A DNA stretch of 64,000 nt, from positions 1,354,276 to 1,418,275 of the forward strand of contig NZ_KB911581.1 of the NCBI RefSeq assembly GCF_000383595.1, given 5' to 3'. The stretch is from Streptomyces bottropensis ATCC 25435. Its GTDB lineage: Bacteria > Actinomycetota > Actinomycetes > Streptomycetales > Streptomycetaceae. This document shows positions 31,741 to 41,272 of the stretch, one piece after another (the stretch's first letter is position 1; each line of letters starts with the position of its first letter). The translations under genes were made by a program, and so were the position numbers. The notes under the pieces are model-generated. The model was given only the letters and a program-made list of their open reading frames with translations. It made no database searches and was not told where the DNA came from.

Positions 31741-33066
31741 TTAAATCTGCCCGTCCTCCAGCATTTCGGTCACAAGGGCCGCGATCTGGGACCGTTCGGA
31801 CCTCGTCAACGTGACGTGGGCGAAGAGCGGGTGGCCCTTCAGCTTCTCGACCACGGCGACGACACCGTCGTAGCGGCCGACGCGCAGGTTGTCGCGCTGG
31901 GCCACGTCATGGGTCAGGACGACACGGGAGTTCGCGCCGATCCGGGACAGCACGGTCAGCAGGACGTTCCGCTCCAGCGACTGTGCCTCGTCCACGATCA
32001 CGAACGCGTCGTGCAGGGAACGGCCGCGGATGTGCGTGAGCGGCAGGACCTCCAGCATCCCGCGTGCCGTGATCTCCTCGATGACCTCGCGGCTGGTGAC
32101 CGCGGAGAGCGTGTCGAAGACCGCCTGCGCCCAGGGGCTCATCTTCTCGGACTCGGAGCCGGGCAGATAGCCCAGTTCCTGCCCGCCCACCGCGTACAGC
32201 GGCCGGAAGACCATCACCTTCTTGTGCTGCCGCCGCTCCAGCACGGCCTCCAGACCGGCGCACAGGGCGAGCGCCGACTTGCCGGTGCCGGCTCGCCCGC
32301 CCATCGACAGGATGCCGACGTCCGGGTCGAGCAGCAGATCCAGCGCGATGCGCTGCTCCGCGCTGCGGCCCTTGATGCCGAACGCCTCCCGATCGCCCCG
32401 CACGAGGCGGATGTTGCCGTCGGGCGTCACCCGGCCCAGTGCCTTGCCGCGCTCCGACTGGATCGTCAGGCCGGTGTGCACGGGCAGGGTGCTCGCCTCG
32501 GGGACGTAGATCGATCCTTCCTCGAAGAGGATGTCGACCTGTTCGCCGGCCAGGGTCAGCTCGGACATCCCGGTCCACCCGGAGGCGTCCGTGATGGCCA
32601 GCTCCGCGCGGTACTCCTCGGCGAGGAGACCCACGGACGATGCCTTGATCCTGAGCGGCAGGTCTTTCGACACCACGGTGACGTCGAAGCCCTCGGCCTG
32701 CAGATTGCGGGCGACCGCGAGGATCCGGGAGTCGTTGTCCCCCAGGCGGTAGCCGCTCGGCAGCACACTGGGATCCGAGTGGTTGAGCTCGACCCTGACG
32801 GTGCCGCCGAGATCCCCGATCGGGAAGGGGGCGTCGAGGCGGCCGTGCCGGACCCGGAACTCGTCGAGCAGGCGCAGGGCCTGCCGGGCGAAGTAGCCGA
32901 GTTCGGGATGGTGCCTCTTGGCCTCCAGCTCCGTCACCACGACGATCGGCAGCACGACTTCGTGCTCGTCGAAGCGGCTCAGGGCGTTCGGGTCGGCCAG
33001 CAGGACGCTGGTGTCGAGGACGTAGGTGCGCCGGTCTGGCATACGGCGCTTTGTGCTGGTCACCAC
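31741..33066 (-). CDS. PIN domain-PhoH ATPase (PhoH2 type)
   Basis: A 441-residue two-domain protein. Residues about 10-150 are a PIN nuclease domain ([12 protein letters not shown] with the first catalytic Asp; [21 protein letters not shown]). About 220-441 is a PhoH ATPase: [13 protein letters not shown] (Walker A), [16 protein letters not shown] (Walker B), and [11 protein letters not shown]. In mycobacteria PhoH2 acts as an RNA helicase-ribonuclease. Stands alone with a strong terminator behind it. Confidence 0.92.
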   Translation of the reverse strand: MVTSTKRRMPDRRTYVLDTSVLLADPNALSRFDEHEVVLPIVVVTELEAKRHHPELGYFARQALRLLDEFRVRHGRLDAPFPIGDLGGTVRVELNHSDPSVLPSGYRLGDNDSRILAVARNLQAEGFDVTVVSKDLPLRIKASSVGLLAEEYRAELAITDASGWTGMSELTLAGEQVDILFEEGSIYVPEASTLPVHTGLTIQSERGKALGRVTPDGNIRLVRGDREAFGIKGRSAEQRIALDLLLDPDVGILSMGGRAGTGKSALALCAGLEAVLERRQHKKVMVFRPLYAVGGQELGYLPGSESEKMSPWAQAVFDTLSAVTSREVIEEITARGMLEVLPLTHIRGRSLHDAFVIVDEAQSLERNVLLTVLSRIGANSRVVLTHDVAQRDNLRVGRYDGVVAVVEKLKGHPLFAHVTLTRSERSQIAALVTEMLEDGQI

Positions 33067-33392
33067 GGAAGGACGTACCCCCTCGGATGAGGTCGGGGAG
33101 CGACGGGTTCGAACTGGGCCGGTCGACGGCGCCGTTGCACGGGCCGAAAACCGGCCCTCCGCTGCTTCGTCCGTGCTGTGACCGCACGATCGGGCTGGTG
33201 CAAAGGGCCTCCCGGGCGGACGGCCCCGAGCCGCCCGCTGAGATCCGACACCCGTGGTTCGGGTGTCGACCTGACTGGCTTATGCCCTCGAACATGCGCC
33301 GCCATGCCAAGCGGTACGACGGCGTCGCGGTGAACTCCTCGTTACTTCTGTCCCGGACGCGCTGATGCGCACCTCATCCGCAATACGGAGTT
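33067..33392. other. Intergenic region of 326 bases between uppS-like gene and phoH
   Basis: It holds the phoH leader and the tail of the prenyltransferase transcript. The only structure I see is the hairpin at 33247-33267. Codon use in its open frames is random, so I do not call a gene. Confidence 0.6.
33247..33267 (-). terminator. Hairpin, possible terminator of the prenyltransferase transcript
   Basis: GACACCCG and CGGGTGTC pair perfectly around TGGTT. It is 126 bases beyond the stop of the minus-strand prenyltransferase; no T run follows. Confidence 0.45.
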
Positions 33393-34166
33393 TCAGCCTC
33401 CGAAACGGCGCCCGCGCACGGCGTAGTCGCGCAGGGCCCGCAGGAAGTCGACCTTCCGGAAGGCCGGCCAGAAGACGTCGCAGAAGTAGTACTCCGAGTG
33501 CGCGGTCTGCCAGAGCATGAATCCGGACAGCCGCTGTTCGCCGCTCGTACGGATCACCAGGTCCGGGTCGGGCTGGTCGACGGTGTAGAGGTGCCTGCCG
33601 ATCATGTCGATGTCGACGGACTCGGCGAGCTCCTCTATCGAGGTGCCCTTGTCCTGGGCCTCCAGGAGCATCGAGCGCACCGCGTCGGCGATCTCCTGGC
33701 GGCCGCCGTACCCGATCGCGACGTTGACCAGTATCCCGTCGACGTCCGAGGTGGACTCCTCGGCCTCCTTGAGCGCGCTCTGCATCCCGGGGGACAGCAG
33801 ATCCAGCGCCCCCACGTGGTGCACCCGCCAGCGGCCGTCGGCTGCGAGGGAGCGGACGGTGTCCTCGATGATGCCGAGGAGCGGGACCAGCTCTTCCTTC
33901 GGGCGGTTGAAATTGTCGGTGGAGAGCAGCCAGAGGGTGACGACCTTGACGTCCGTCTCGGTGCACCAGCCGAGGAATTCCTCGATCTTGTGGGCGCCGG
34001 CCTGGTGGCCCTGCATCGTGGTGGAGCCCGCCGCCTTCGCCCAGCGCCGGCTGCCGTCCACGATCACGCCGATGTGCTCGGGCACCTGGGCGTGGTCGAG
34101 GTGACCCTCGACCCTGCGTGCGTAGACCTTGACCAACAGGCCGCGCAGTGTGTCGCGCAGGTTCAC
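33393..34166 (-). CDS. cis-Prenyltransferase (undecaprenyl/short-chain Z-polyprenyl diphosphate synthase)
   Basis: A 257-residue Z-isoprenyl diphosphate synthase. GVIVDGSRRWAKAAG replaces the usual MDGNGRWA; the catalytic Asp is kept but Asn-Gly become Ser-Arg. QGHQAGAHK, RTSGEQRLSGFMLWQ and EYYFCDVFWPAF are the other conserved blocks. GTG 34166 was chosen because GGAGGGG lies ten bases upstream; the open frame continues back but through the 6C RNA. Actinomycetes often carry two such enzymes, one for the C50-55 cell-wall carrier and one for shorter chains; the altered motif suggests this may not be the main UppS. Confidence 0.88.
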   Translation of the reverse strand: MNLRDTLRGLLVKVYARRVEGHLDHAQVPEHIGVIVDGSRRWAKAAGSTTMQGHQAGAHKIEEFLGWCTETDVKVVTLWLLSTDNFNRPKEELVPLLGIIEDTVRSLAADGRWRVHHVGALDLLSPGMQSALKEAEESTSDVDGILVNVAIGYGGRQEIADAVRSMLLEAQDKGTSIEELAESVDIDMIGRHLYTVDQPDPDLVIRTSGEQRLSGFMLWQTAHSEYYFCDVFWPAFRKVDFLRALRDYAVRGRRFGG

Positions 34167-34334
34167 GTGTTCCAGCCCCTCCGGTGCGGTGACGGTCCCC
34201 TTGGAGAGCCGAAGCCTACCGGTGCCGGAGGCCTTGGGAGGTCCGGGGGCGGGGGGCTTGGGGGGCGGCCCGCTGCGGTGTGCGGGGGCGCCGGCCTCCC
34301 GCTCGCCGTCCCGGGGGAGCGGTCGTGCGGGCAG

Positions 34335-34424
34335 AAAAAACGGGCCGGTCCGTGGGGGGGAGACGGACCGGCCCGAGGGGGGGTTTCCACCATAACCCTT
34401 CGTGAGTGATGCTGCGTGCATCGG
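34335..34424 (-). ncRNA. 6C small RNA
   Basis: Read on the minus strand, about 90 bases contain two runs of seven C (34383-34377 and 34360-34354), the hallmark of the actinomycete 6C RNA (Rfam RF01066). The second run is the loop of a perfect 13-bp hairpin (CGGGCCGGTCCGT / ACGGACCGGCCCG, 34341-34375) followed by six T, a classic intrinsic terminator and rare in Streptomyces. The first C run follows GGGTT/AACCC pairing, and GATGC/GCATC can form a 5' hairpin. The 5' end is a guess from a TAGTTG-like -10 at about 34435. It lies between the prenyltransferase start and a divergent winged-helix gene. Confidence 0.78.
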
Positions 34425-34890
34425 CGCTCCACAACTACTCTCCGGAGCTGGACGACAGCGCGACGGTGAATGCGGAAGCGTTCATTCAGGGTGTGATCGA
34501 GGGGTGATCATGGCCGAATTCCGGCGGATTCGAAGGAGGAAAGGCGAAATCCCTGCGGGAATGTGAGGCTTGCGCGGTGTTGTGCGGCTTCCGGGGAGAA
34601 ACGGCCCGGCGCCCCCGTACGGGTGAAGCGCGAGCGGAACGCGCGCTTGACGGTGAAATCCTGGGGTGCACGGCTTCGCGCAGCCCCCTCCACTGCGCGA
34701 CGCCGTACCGCGCAGCTTTGCTCACGCGAATTCCCTTGGTCTGAACCTACGTGAGCGGGGCGGGAGAATCCAAGCCGTGGGCGATAACGATGTGGACACC
34801 CGATCGACGCCGCAATCTAGGTCAGGATCTGACCGCCATCGGGCCTGGCCTCGGTCCCATGACGGCGACGAGCGCTGGGGGTGCCCCCGT
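34425..34890. other. Intergenic region of 466 bases
   Basis: It should hold the 6C RNA promoter (near its left end, minus strand) and the promoter of the winged-helix gene (right end, plus strand). CTCACG at 34721-34726 and CGTGAG at 34750-34755 form a distant inverted repeat. G+C is lower than in coding DNA, and no frame has Streptomyces codon bias. Confidence 0.6.
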
Positions 34891-36093
34891 ATGAAGGCCA
34901 CACGGACCTCGAAGAACGAGCAGGTCACGCCGGTCAGGTCGGTCACCTGGGAGCAGGCGAGTGCGCGGCGGACGGAGCGGCTGTTCCTGAGGGCGCCCGC
35001 GCCGGCCGGTACGCCGGTCGCCGAGGTGGCGGGGGCGATGCTGGGCGCCCACGCACAGGTGCTGTCGGCGGCCGAGCTGTCGCTCGGGCTGCGCACGGCG
35101 GAGAGCACACGGGCGGACGTACGGGCCGCGCTGTGGGAGGACCGGACGCTGGTGAAGACGTTCGGGCCGCGCGGCACCGTGCATCTGCTGCCCACCGCCG
35201 AGCTGCCCCTGTGGACGGCCGCGCTCACCGCGATCCCGGCCGGAACGAGCCCGTTCGCCCCGGACGTACGGCTCGGCGAGGAGCGGGCCGCGCAGGTCGT
35301 GGCCGCGATCGGCGCCGCCCTCGACGGGACCACGTTGACCGTCGAGGAGCTGGGCGAGGAGGTCGTCGCGCGCACCGGACCCTGGGCCGGGGACCTCGTC
35401 ATGCCCGCCTTCCAGGGACTGTGGCCCCGCTGGCGCCAGGTCCTGCACCGCGCGGGCCAGTCCGGCGCCCTGTGCTTCGCCCCCGACCGCGACCGCCGGG
35501 CGACCTACACCCGGCCCCCGCACTTCGCCTCCCTGCCCTCCCCAAAGGACGGCCTGCCCACGCTCGTACGGCACTGTCTGCGCGCCTACGGCCCCGCCTC
35601 CCCTCGCCACTTCGCGCGATGGGCGGCGGCCCCCGGCGCCTGGTCCGACCGCCTCTTCGCCTCGCTGGCCGCCTCCGGCGAGATCGAGCCGGTCGACTTC
35701 GAGGGCGAGCCCGCCTGGGTGGCGGCGGGCGACACCGGCTTCCCCGAGGACCCCGCCGCTGTCCTGCGGGGCGTACGGCTGCTGCCCTATTTCGACGCGT
35801 ACGGCATCGCCGCGCAGCCCCGCGAGCGGCTGTTCCCCGGGGCGGCGTACGAACGGGCCCTCGCGCGCGGACAGGCGGGCAACTACCCGCTGCTGCTGGT
35901 GGACGGCGTGGTCGCGGGCGTCTGGCACCAGCGGCGCCAGGGACGGCGTACGACGGTGACGGTGGAGCCGCTCGGGCGGCTGGACGCGCGGCAGGAGCGG
36001 GAGTTGGGGGAGCGGGTCGAGCGGGTGGGCGAAGTGCTGCAGGCACGGGCCGAGTTGACGATCGGGAAGGTCACGGTCGGACCGCACGCCTGA
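34891..36093 (+). CDS. Winged-helix DNA-binding protein of the HTH_42 (AlkZ/YcaQ-like) family
   Basis: A 400-residue protein of the family that includes the DNA crosslink glycosylases AlkZ and YcaQ. Three tandem winged-helix regions are expected. TFGPRGTVHLLP, ARWAAAPGAWS, RLLPYFDAYGIA and AGVWHQRRQGR are family blocks. Near residue 60 the catalytic QxQ (AlkZ) or QxD (YcaQ) dipeptide position reads GAHAQV, that is His-Ala-Gln. Known members excise alkylated or crosslinked bases; whether an HxQ member is active is open. ATG 34891 gives the expected N-terminus. Confidence 0.85.
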   Translation: MKATRTSKNEQVTPVRSVTWEQASARRTERLFLRAPAPAGTPVAEVAGAMLGAHAQVLSAAELSLGLRTAESTRADVRAALWEDRTLVKTFGPRGTVHLLPTAELPLWTAALTAIPAGTSPFAPDVRLGEERAAQVVAAIGAALDGTTLTVEELGEEVVARTGPWAGDLVMPAFQGLWPRWRQVLHRAGQSGALCFAPDRDRRATYTRPPHFASLPSPKDGLPTLVRHCLRAYGPASPRHFARWAAAPGAWSDRLFASLAASGEIEPVDFEGEPAWVAAGDTGFPEDPAAVLRGVRLLPYFDAYGIAAQPRERLFPGAAYERALARGQAGNYPLLLVDGVVAGVWHQRRQGRRTTVTVEPLGRLDARQERELGERVERVGEVLQARAELTIGKVTVGPHA

Positions 36094-36102
36094 GCGGGCG
36101 CC

Positions 36103-36906
36103 TCACCCGGCCGGCTTGCGGGCCTCGACGAGGTGGCGGGCGCTGTGCGCGACGAAGGGACCCTCACGCTCGATCCGCTCGTGCAGGGAGCGCAGTTGCG
36201 GGAGGTACGCCTCGACGGTGAAGCCGGGCACCATCCAGACGACCTTCTTCAGGAAGTGCACGACCGCGCCGATGTCATGGAACTCCATCCGGAGCCGCTC
36301 GGCCCGCAGGTCCACGATCTCCAGCCCGGCCGCCTCGGCGTCGGCGCGCTCGTCGTCCGGGTGGCGGCCGCGCCGGGTCTCCTCGGTCAGCGGCCCGGTG
36401 AAGTGCTCGACCAGCTCGAAGACACTGCTCGGCCCCACGTGCTGCGCGAAGTACGTGCCACCGGGTTCGAGGACCCGGGCGATCTCCGACCAGGGCGGGC
36501 GTACCGGATGCCTGCTGGTGACCAGGTCGAACGCCCCGTCCGCGAACGGCAGCGGCGCGCCCTGCTCCACGGCCACCACCACCGCGCCCCGGGGACGCAG
36601 CAGCGCGGTGGCCTTGGCGACGTTCGCCGGCCACCCCTCCGTGGCCACGGTCACCGCCGGGAACCGGGGAGCGGAGGCGAGCACCTCACCGCCCCCGGTG
36701 TCGATGTCCAGCGCCGCCGAGGCCCGCCCCAGCCGCTCACCCATCGCCCGCGCATACCCCCACGACGGCCGGGCCTCCGTGGCCCGCCCCTCGAACCACG
36801 AGAAGTCCCATCCGTCGGTGGGCACGGCATCGCCTTCGGCGACGAGGTCGTCGAAGGCGCGGGCGGAGAGGGGGGAGTGGGAGGAGTGGGGGGACAGGGA
36901 GGCCAT
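36103..36906 (-). CDS. Class I SAM-dependent methyltransferase
   Basis: A 267-residue methyltransferase. Motif I is LDIDTGGGEVLA (about residue 60-75), motif II/III region GAVVVAVEQG and LPFADGAFDLVTSRH (about 115-140), then ARVLEPGGTYFAQHVG. The fold is complete. Substrate is not evident; the GGGEVL form and the late CVHFLKKVVWM-type segment occur in small-molecule methyltransferases. It converges with the winged-helix gene nine bases apart. Confidence 0.88.
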   Translation of the reverse strand: MASLSPHSSHSPLSARAFDDLVAEGDAVPTDGWDFSWFEGRATEARPSWGYARAMGERLGRASAALDIDTGGGEVLASAPRFPAVTVATEGWPANVAKATALLRPRGAVVVAVEQGAPLPFADGAFDLVTSRHPVRPPWSEIARVLEPGGTYFAQHVGPSSVFELVEHFTGPLTEETRRGRHPDDERADAEAAGLEIVDLRAERLRMEFHDIGAVVHFLKKVVWMVPGFTVEAYLPQLRSLHERIEREGPFVAHSARHLVEARKPAG

Positions 36907-36987
36907 GGGGATGGATTGTGCCGAGGGGGAGCAGGGGCCGCGACCGATTTTCGGCGCCTGAGGGGCGGAGGGCGCGGCCCCTGCCCC

Positions 36988-37022
36988 TCAGGCGCGCGGG
37001 GAACCGCGCGACCAGCCACGAC
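36988..37022 (-). repeat. Dispersed Streptomyces intergenic repeat, copy 2
   Basis: The reverse complement of the element at 7951-7985, with 34 of 35 bases identical although 29 kb apart. It lies between the methyltransferase start and the ahpD stop. Confidence 0.75.
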
Positions 37023-37091
37023 CGACCCGCGGCCGCCCGATCACCGAACCCCCGCATTCCGTAGGCGGCCTCGGGCCACTTCGACCCGCAC

Positions 37092-37625
37092 CTACTCGGA
37101 GAGCACCGCCTCCGCCTCCAACGTGACCCCGACCGCCTCGATCACCGCCGCGATCCGGAACGCCTCCTGCACCGTCTCCCGCCCGACCCCCGCCCGGCGG
37201 AGCGCCTGCTCGTGCGAGTCCAGACACGCCCCGCACGCGTTGACCGCGGACACGGCGAGCGCCCACAACTCGTAGTCGACCCGGTCCACCCCCAGATCGC
37301 CGATGACCTTCATCCGCAGCCCCGTCCGCAGATCGCCGTACGCGTGGTCGGAGAGCAGATGCCGGGTCCGGAAGAAGACGTTGCTCAACGCCATCGTCGC
37401 GGCGGCCGACTTCGCCGCCGTGTACGCCTCGGGCGACAGCCGCGCCCTCGCCTCCGGCGCCAGCTCGCGCAGCACCCGCGCCGAGCGCGAGGCGATCGCC
37501 GTGGCCAGCGCGGTCCCCCACAGCCGCTGCTCCGACAGCTCGGAGTCGCCGAGGACGGCATCCAGGTTCCGCCGCAGATCCTTCGCGTACTCCGGAATCG
37601 CGGACCTCAAGGTGTCGAGCGACAT
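37092..37625 (-). CDS. ahpD: Alkylhydroperoxidase AhpD
   Basis: A 177-residue AhpD. The catalytic set matches M. tuberculosis AhpD shifted by one residue: Glu119, Cys131, Cys134 and His138 in [14 protein letters not shown]. AhpD passes electrons (from lipoamide and dihydrolipoamide acyltransferase/Lpd in mycobacteria) to the peroxiredoxin AhpC. ATG 37625 follows GGAGTGAGGA. No ahpC or oxyR adjoins, although in S. coelicolor, from memory, ahpD-ahpC-oxyR are neighbours. Here an ABC export operon lies immediately upstream. Confidence 0.92.
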   Translation of the reverse strand: MSLDTLRSAIPEYAKDLRRNLDAVLGDSELSEQRLWGTALATAIASRSARVLRELAPEARARLSPEAYTAAKSAAATMALSNVFFRTRHLLSDHAYGDLRTGLRMKVIGDLGVDRVDYELWALAVSAVNACGACLDSHEQALRRAGVGRETVQEAFRIAAVIEAVGVTLEAEAVLSE

Positions 37626-37698
37626 GGCGTCCTCACTCCCGGGCGGGCGGCTGACGGGGTCCAGTGTGGCGGTGCCGCGGGGCCGGCGCGGCACCGGC

Positions 37699-40056
37699 CT
37701 ACTCCGTACGCAGCCCCTCCGGCCGCATGAGCCGCACCAGCGGCGGCATGCTCAGGGCCGTGACCAGCAGGACGACGCCCGCGCCGATGCCCGTCATCGA
37801 CAGCACCCCCGACCAGTCGACGGCCACCGGGAAGCCCGTCATCTTCAGCAGTACCGCTCCCAGGGCCAGTCCGACCGACGAGGCCAGGACGAGGCCCAGT
37901 GTGATCGGGATCGCCGTCTGCCACAGCACGGACAGACCGAGCGTGCGGCGCCGGGTGCCGAAGGCGACCAGGGCCGACAGCAGCTTCCTGCGTTCGCGCA
38001 GCTGCTCCAGCTGGGAGACGAGGAGGCTCGCGCCGATGAGGACGAGCACGGCGGACGCGCCGACGAGCAGACCGGTGCGGATGTCCGCGAACTGGTCCAC
38101 CCGCCGGGTCGAGGCCCACTCCCAGGTCCGGATCAGCGGATCGACCGCGACGGCGGCGTTGCGCACCTCGTCGAGTGCGTTCGGGACCTTGGGGTCGGTG
38201 CGGACGTAGACGGTGCTGGAGAGTCCGTCCGCGGCCTTCGCGGGCAGGGCACCGGGGGTGGCCAGCAGCCCCTCCGCGCCGCTCCGCAGCGGGTCCGACC
38301 GCTGGGACACCTGCTTCACGTCGGCCGGCAGCTTCCAGGCGGTCTCTGCTCCCGGCTCCTCCCCGCTGAAGGACGGGTCGAAGTACAGCGTCTTTCCCGC
38401 GACACCGAACTGCGCCACGTCGGCGTCCCTGAGCCTTTCGGGAGTCTTCAGTACGAAGACGTCACCGTCCCGGCACGAGGAGATCGTGGCGAGTTCGCGC
38501 AGCGCGGCGCAGTTGCCGACGGTCACCCCCATCCATGCCTCGGGGTCCTTGGCCGTGGCGGAGATCTCCGCGGTGGAGAGCGCGGCGATGGCCTCGGCCC
38601 CCTTGGCCCGCTTCAGCTCCTGGGCGGCGACGCTCACAGGCAGGTCGTCCGGCAGCGCCAGCTCCATCTGGGTACGGGTGACGTCCTGGCCGGTCGACTC
38701 GGTGTACCTGCCCTCGACGCCGGCGAACAGCATCTGCAGGGCGATCGCGCCGGCCACCGCCACCGCGATGCCGTTGACCATGCGGGCCGCCGATCCGCTG
38801 CTCAGCTGGAGCCTGCGGACGGCCAGTTGCCAGGAGACGCCGCCGGAGCCCAGCCGGGCGACGAACGCCTCGACGATCCACGGCAGCAGCGCGGTGATGC
38901 CGAACAGCAGCAGGACGACACCGCCGGTCACCATGTACTCGTTGAACTCCCCGTTCCCCGAGCCCTGGCCGATCATCGGGTAGAGCAGGGCGAGACCGCC
39001 GAGCGGCGGCAGCAGCCGCCACCAGAGCCTGCGGCGCGCGGGCCTGGCCGTGCGGACCACACCGAGCGGTTCGATGACGACACCGCGCAGCGCGAACAGG
39101 GTGACGAGGACGGCCGCCGCCGGCACCGTGAACGCCACCAGCAGGGCGAGCGCGGGGGAGGGGTCGAGGTAGCTCGGGAACACACTGACGTCGAACACTT
39201 CTATGGAGCCGATGACCTGACGGCCGAGCAGGAAGAAGCAGGTACCGAAGACCAGCCCCAGCACGGCACCCGAGAGCGCCTCGCCCGCCGCGATCCTCCG
39301 CGTCATCCGCCCGTCGGAGCCGACCAGCCGCAGCGCCGCCAGCCTGCGGTCGCGCCGCTCGCCACCGAACCGTACGGCCGTGGCGATGAAGACGGCGACC
39401 GGCATCAGCAGCACCACGAAGACGACCAGCGTGAGCAGCAGAAGGATCGGGTCCATCTCCTCCTGCGGCTGATCGGTCGTACCGAACCGGTCGATCCGTG
39501 CGACCAAAGAGCCGTCGAGCCGCTGCGCGAGTCCGTCGGCTCCGGCGTAGTAGGCGAGTTCACCCGGGCCGATCAGCCCGCTCTCGCCGATGGTGCCCAC
39601 CGTCCGGTAGCGCAGCCGGTCGCGCAGGAGTTCCCCGGCGTCCGACGTCAACAGGTCGGCGAGGGCCGGGGAGACGACCATCTCGCCCGGTGCGGGGAAC
39701 TTCGCCAGTCCCGGCGGCGGCTGCGCGTCCGCGCCCTCCTGTTCGAGGAGCCGTCCCCGGATCTCCTGGTGCTGGTACTCGGTGTCGGTGTCGCCGACGA
39801 GCAGGGTCCTGTCGGTCGGCTCGGAGTGGGCGTTGTCCTCCAGATAGCCGATGCCCCGGTCCTGCCGGGCGTCCTCACGGGCTCCCCGGGTCTCCAGGGC
39901 GTTCGGTATCGCCGTGGTGAGCAGCAGCAGCGCCACCCCGAGTCCGACGCCGGCTGCCGTGAGCAGGGCACGCACCCAGCCCTCGCGGCCCCCGGTGAAG
40001 GCGAACCGGGCCCCCATGGCCAGGTCCCGGTACCACTGGCGCACGGTGGCGCTCAT
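37699..40056 (-). CDS. FtsX-type ABC transporter permease
   Basis: A 785-residue permease of the MacB/FtsX superfamily with about ten membrane helices in two FtsX blocks (about 195-330 and 670-780), an N-terminal helix ([18 protein letters not shown]) and large extracellular loops with Cys pairs. Such permeases with a LolD-like ATPase work in lipid or peptide handling, including antimicrobial peptide resistance. Coupled by ATGA to the ATPase. Confidence 0.9.
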   Translation of the reverse strand: MSATVRQWYRDLAMGARFAFTGGREGWVRALLTAAGVGLGVALLLLTTAIPNALETRGAREDARQDRGIGYLEDNAHSEPTDRTLLVGDTDTEYQHQEIRGRLLEQEGADAQPPPGLAKFPAPGEMVVSPALADLLTSDAGELLRDRLRYRTVGTIGESGLIGPGELAYYAGADGLAQRLDGSLVARIDRFGTTDQPQEEMDPILLLLTLVVFVVLLMPVAVFIATAVRFGGERRDRRLAALRLVGSDGRMTRRIAAGEALSGAVLGLVFGTCFFLLGRQVIGSIEVFDVSVFPSYLDPSPALALLVAFTVPAAAVLVTLFALRGVVIEPLGVVRTARPARRRLWWRLLPPLGGLALLYPMIGQGSGNGEFNEYMVTGGVVLLLFGITALLPWIVEAFVARLGSGGVSWQLAVRRLQLSSGSAARMVNGIAVAVAGAIALQMLFAGVEGRYTESTGQDVTRTQMELALPDDLPVSVAAQELKRAKGAEAIAALSTAEISATAKDPEAWMGVTVGNCAALRELATISSCRDGDVFVLKTPERLRDADVAQFGVAGKTLYFDPSFSGEEPGAETAWKLPADVKQVSQRSDPLRSGAEGLLATPGALPAKAADGLSSTVYVRTDPKVPNALDEVRNAAVAVDPLIRTWEWASTRRVDQFADIRTGLLVGASAVLVLIGASLLVSQLEQLRERRKLLSALVAFGTRRRTLGLSVLWQTAIPITLGLVLASSVGLALGAVLLKMTGFPVAVDWSGVLSMTGIGAGVVLLVTALSMPPLVRLMRPEGLRTE

Positions 40057-40739
40057 ACGACGCGCTCCATGTCCCGTGACTTCCCGTCCCGTACGACGAT
40101 CTCGCGGTCCGAGTACGCGGCCACCCGCGCCTCGTGCGTGACGAGGACGACGGCGGCGTTGGTCGACCGGGCGGCCTCGGTGAGCAGTTCCATCACGCGC
40201 TCGCCGTTGAGCGAGTCGAGCGCGCCGGTGGGCTCGTCCGCGAACAGCAGCCGGGGATTGGTGACCAGCGCACGCGCCACGGCGACCCGCTGGCCCTGAC
40301 CGCCGGAGACCTCACCGGGACGCTTGCGGGCGAGGTCGTCGACCTCCAGGCGCTCCATCCAGCCGAGGGCGGTCCGCTCGGACTCCTTGCGGGAGCCGCC
40401 GTTCAGCCGCAGCGGGAGCGCCACGTTCTCCACGCATGTCAGTTCCGGAACGAGCTGGCCGAACTGGAAGACGAATCCGAACTCGCTGCGCCGCAGCGCG
40501 CTGCGTTCGGTGTCGTTCATGGTGGCCATCTCGCGGCCGTTGTACGTGATCGAGCCCGAGTCGGGCGGCACGATCCCGGCGAGGCAGTGCAGCAGCGTCG
40601 ACTTGCCGGAGCCGGAGGGGCCCATCACCGCGACGACCTCGCCGGGGTGGATGGAGAACCCGGCGCCGTCCAGGGCGTTGGTCGGCCCGTACGCCTTGCG
40701 CAGATCGGTCGCGACGAGCAGGGAGCCGGCGGGGGTCAT
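40053..40739 (-). CDS. ABC transporter ATP-binding protein (MacB/LolD type)
   Basis: A 228-residue ATPase: GPSGSGKST (Walker A, near residue 41), VSGGQGQRVAVARAL (signature), LLFADEPTGALDS (Walker B and D-loop), LVTHEARVA (switch His). The GGQGQR and ADEPTGALDS forms are typical of MacB/LolD/BceA ATPases paired with FtsX permeases. ATGA overlaps on both sides: with PadR upstream and with the permease downstream, a tight three-gene operon. Confidence 0.95.
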   Translation of the reverse strand: MTPAGSLLVATDLRKAYGPTNALDGAGFSIHPGEVVAVMGPSGSGKSTLLHCLAGIVPPDSGSITYNGREMATMNDTERSALRRSEFGFVFQFGQLVPELTCVENVALPLRLNGGSRKESERTALGWMERLEVDDLARKRPGEVSGGQGQRVAVARALVTNPRLLFADEPTGALDSLNGERVMELLTEAARSTNAAVVLVTHEARVAAYSDREIVVRDGKSRDMERVV

Positions 40740-41263
40740 CGGCGGACCACCGCCTCGGCCAGTCTGCCCAGTCGGGCGGCGGTCAGCTCCAGCCATCGCA
40801 GATCGGCCTCCAGGTGGAACAGGGCGTGGTCGCAGATCAGTTGATCGGCCAGGTCGCCCTTGCGCTTGCGGTCGGTGAGGATGCGCATCATGCGCAGGTG
40901 CTCGGAACGCTGGGTGTCGAGGATGTCGGCCGCGTTCCGGTCGGTGAGCAGGGCGAGGACGACCTTCGTGTAGAGGGTCGACTGCAGATACGGCTCGGGC
41001 TTCTCGGGCGTCGCGAGCCACCGCTGGACATCCGTGATGCCCGCCTCGGTGATGGCGTACCGCTTGCGCTCGGGTCCGCCGCCGGGTTCGATGCCGTCGA
41101 CCTCGACGAGGCCGTTCTTCAGCAGGCGCGACATCGTCGAGTAGACCTGGCCGTAGTGCAGCGGCCGGTCGTGACCGAACTTCTCGTCGAAGGCCCGCTT
41201 CAGGTCGTAACCGTGTCGGGGCCCGGACTCCAGGAGTCCCAGGAGAGTGTGACCGATGGACAT
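40736..41263 (-). CDS. PadR-family transcriptional regulator
   Basis: A 175-residue PadR: N-terminal winged helix (about 1-85, SIGHTLLGLLESGPRHGYDLKRAF split here; YGQVYSTMSRLLKNGLVEV) and a C-terminal dimerisation helix domain (Vir_act_alpha_C type). It begins the ABC operon and probably represses it until a drug or peptide ligand binds. GTG 41269 is an alternative start. TACAGT at 41276-41271 on the minus strand may be a -10, making the transcript leaderless. An array of GTATAC boxes lies directly upstream. Confidence 0.92.
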   Translation of the reverse strand: MSIGHTLLGLLESGPRHGYDLKRAFDEKFGHDRPLHYGQVYSTMSRLLKNGLVEVDGIEPGGGPERKRYAITEAGITDVQRWLATPEKPEPYLQSTLYTKVVLALLTDRNAADILDTQRSEHLRMMRILTDRKRKGDLADQLICDHALFHLEADLRWLELTAARLGRLAEAVVRR

Positions 41264-41272
41264 GAGCACGAC

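Noticed and set aside
34167..34421. N-terminal extension of the prenyltransferase back to an ATG at 34421
   Set aside because: It would read through the 6C RNA terminator and G-rich DNA. GTG 34166 has an ideal ribosome site and gives a normal length.
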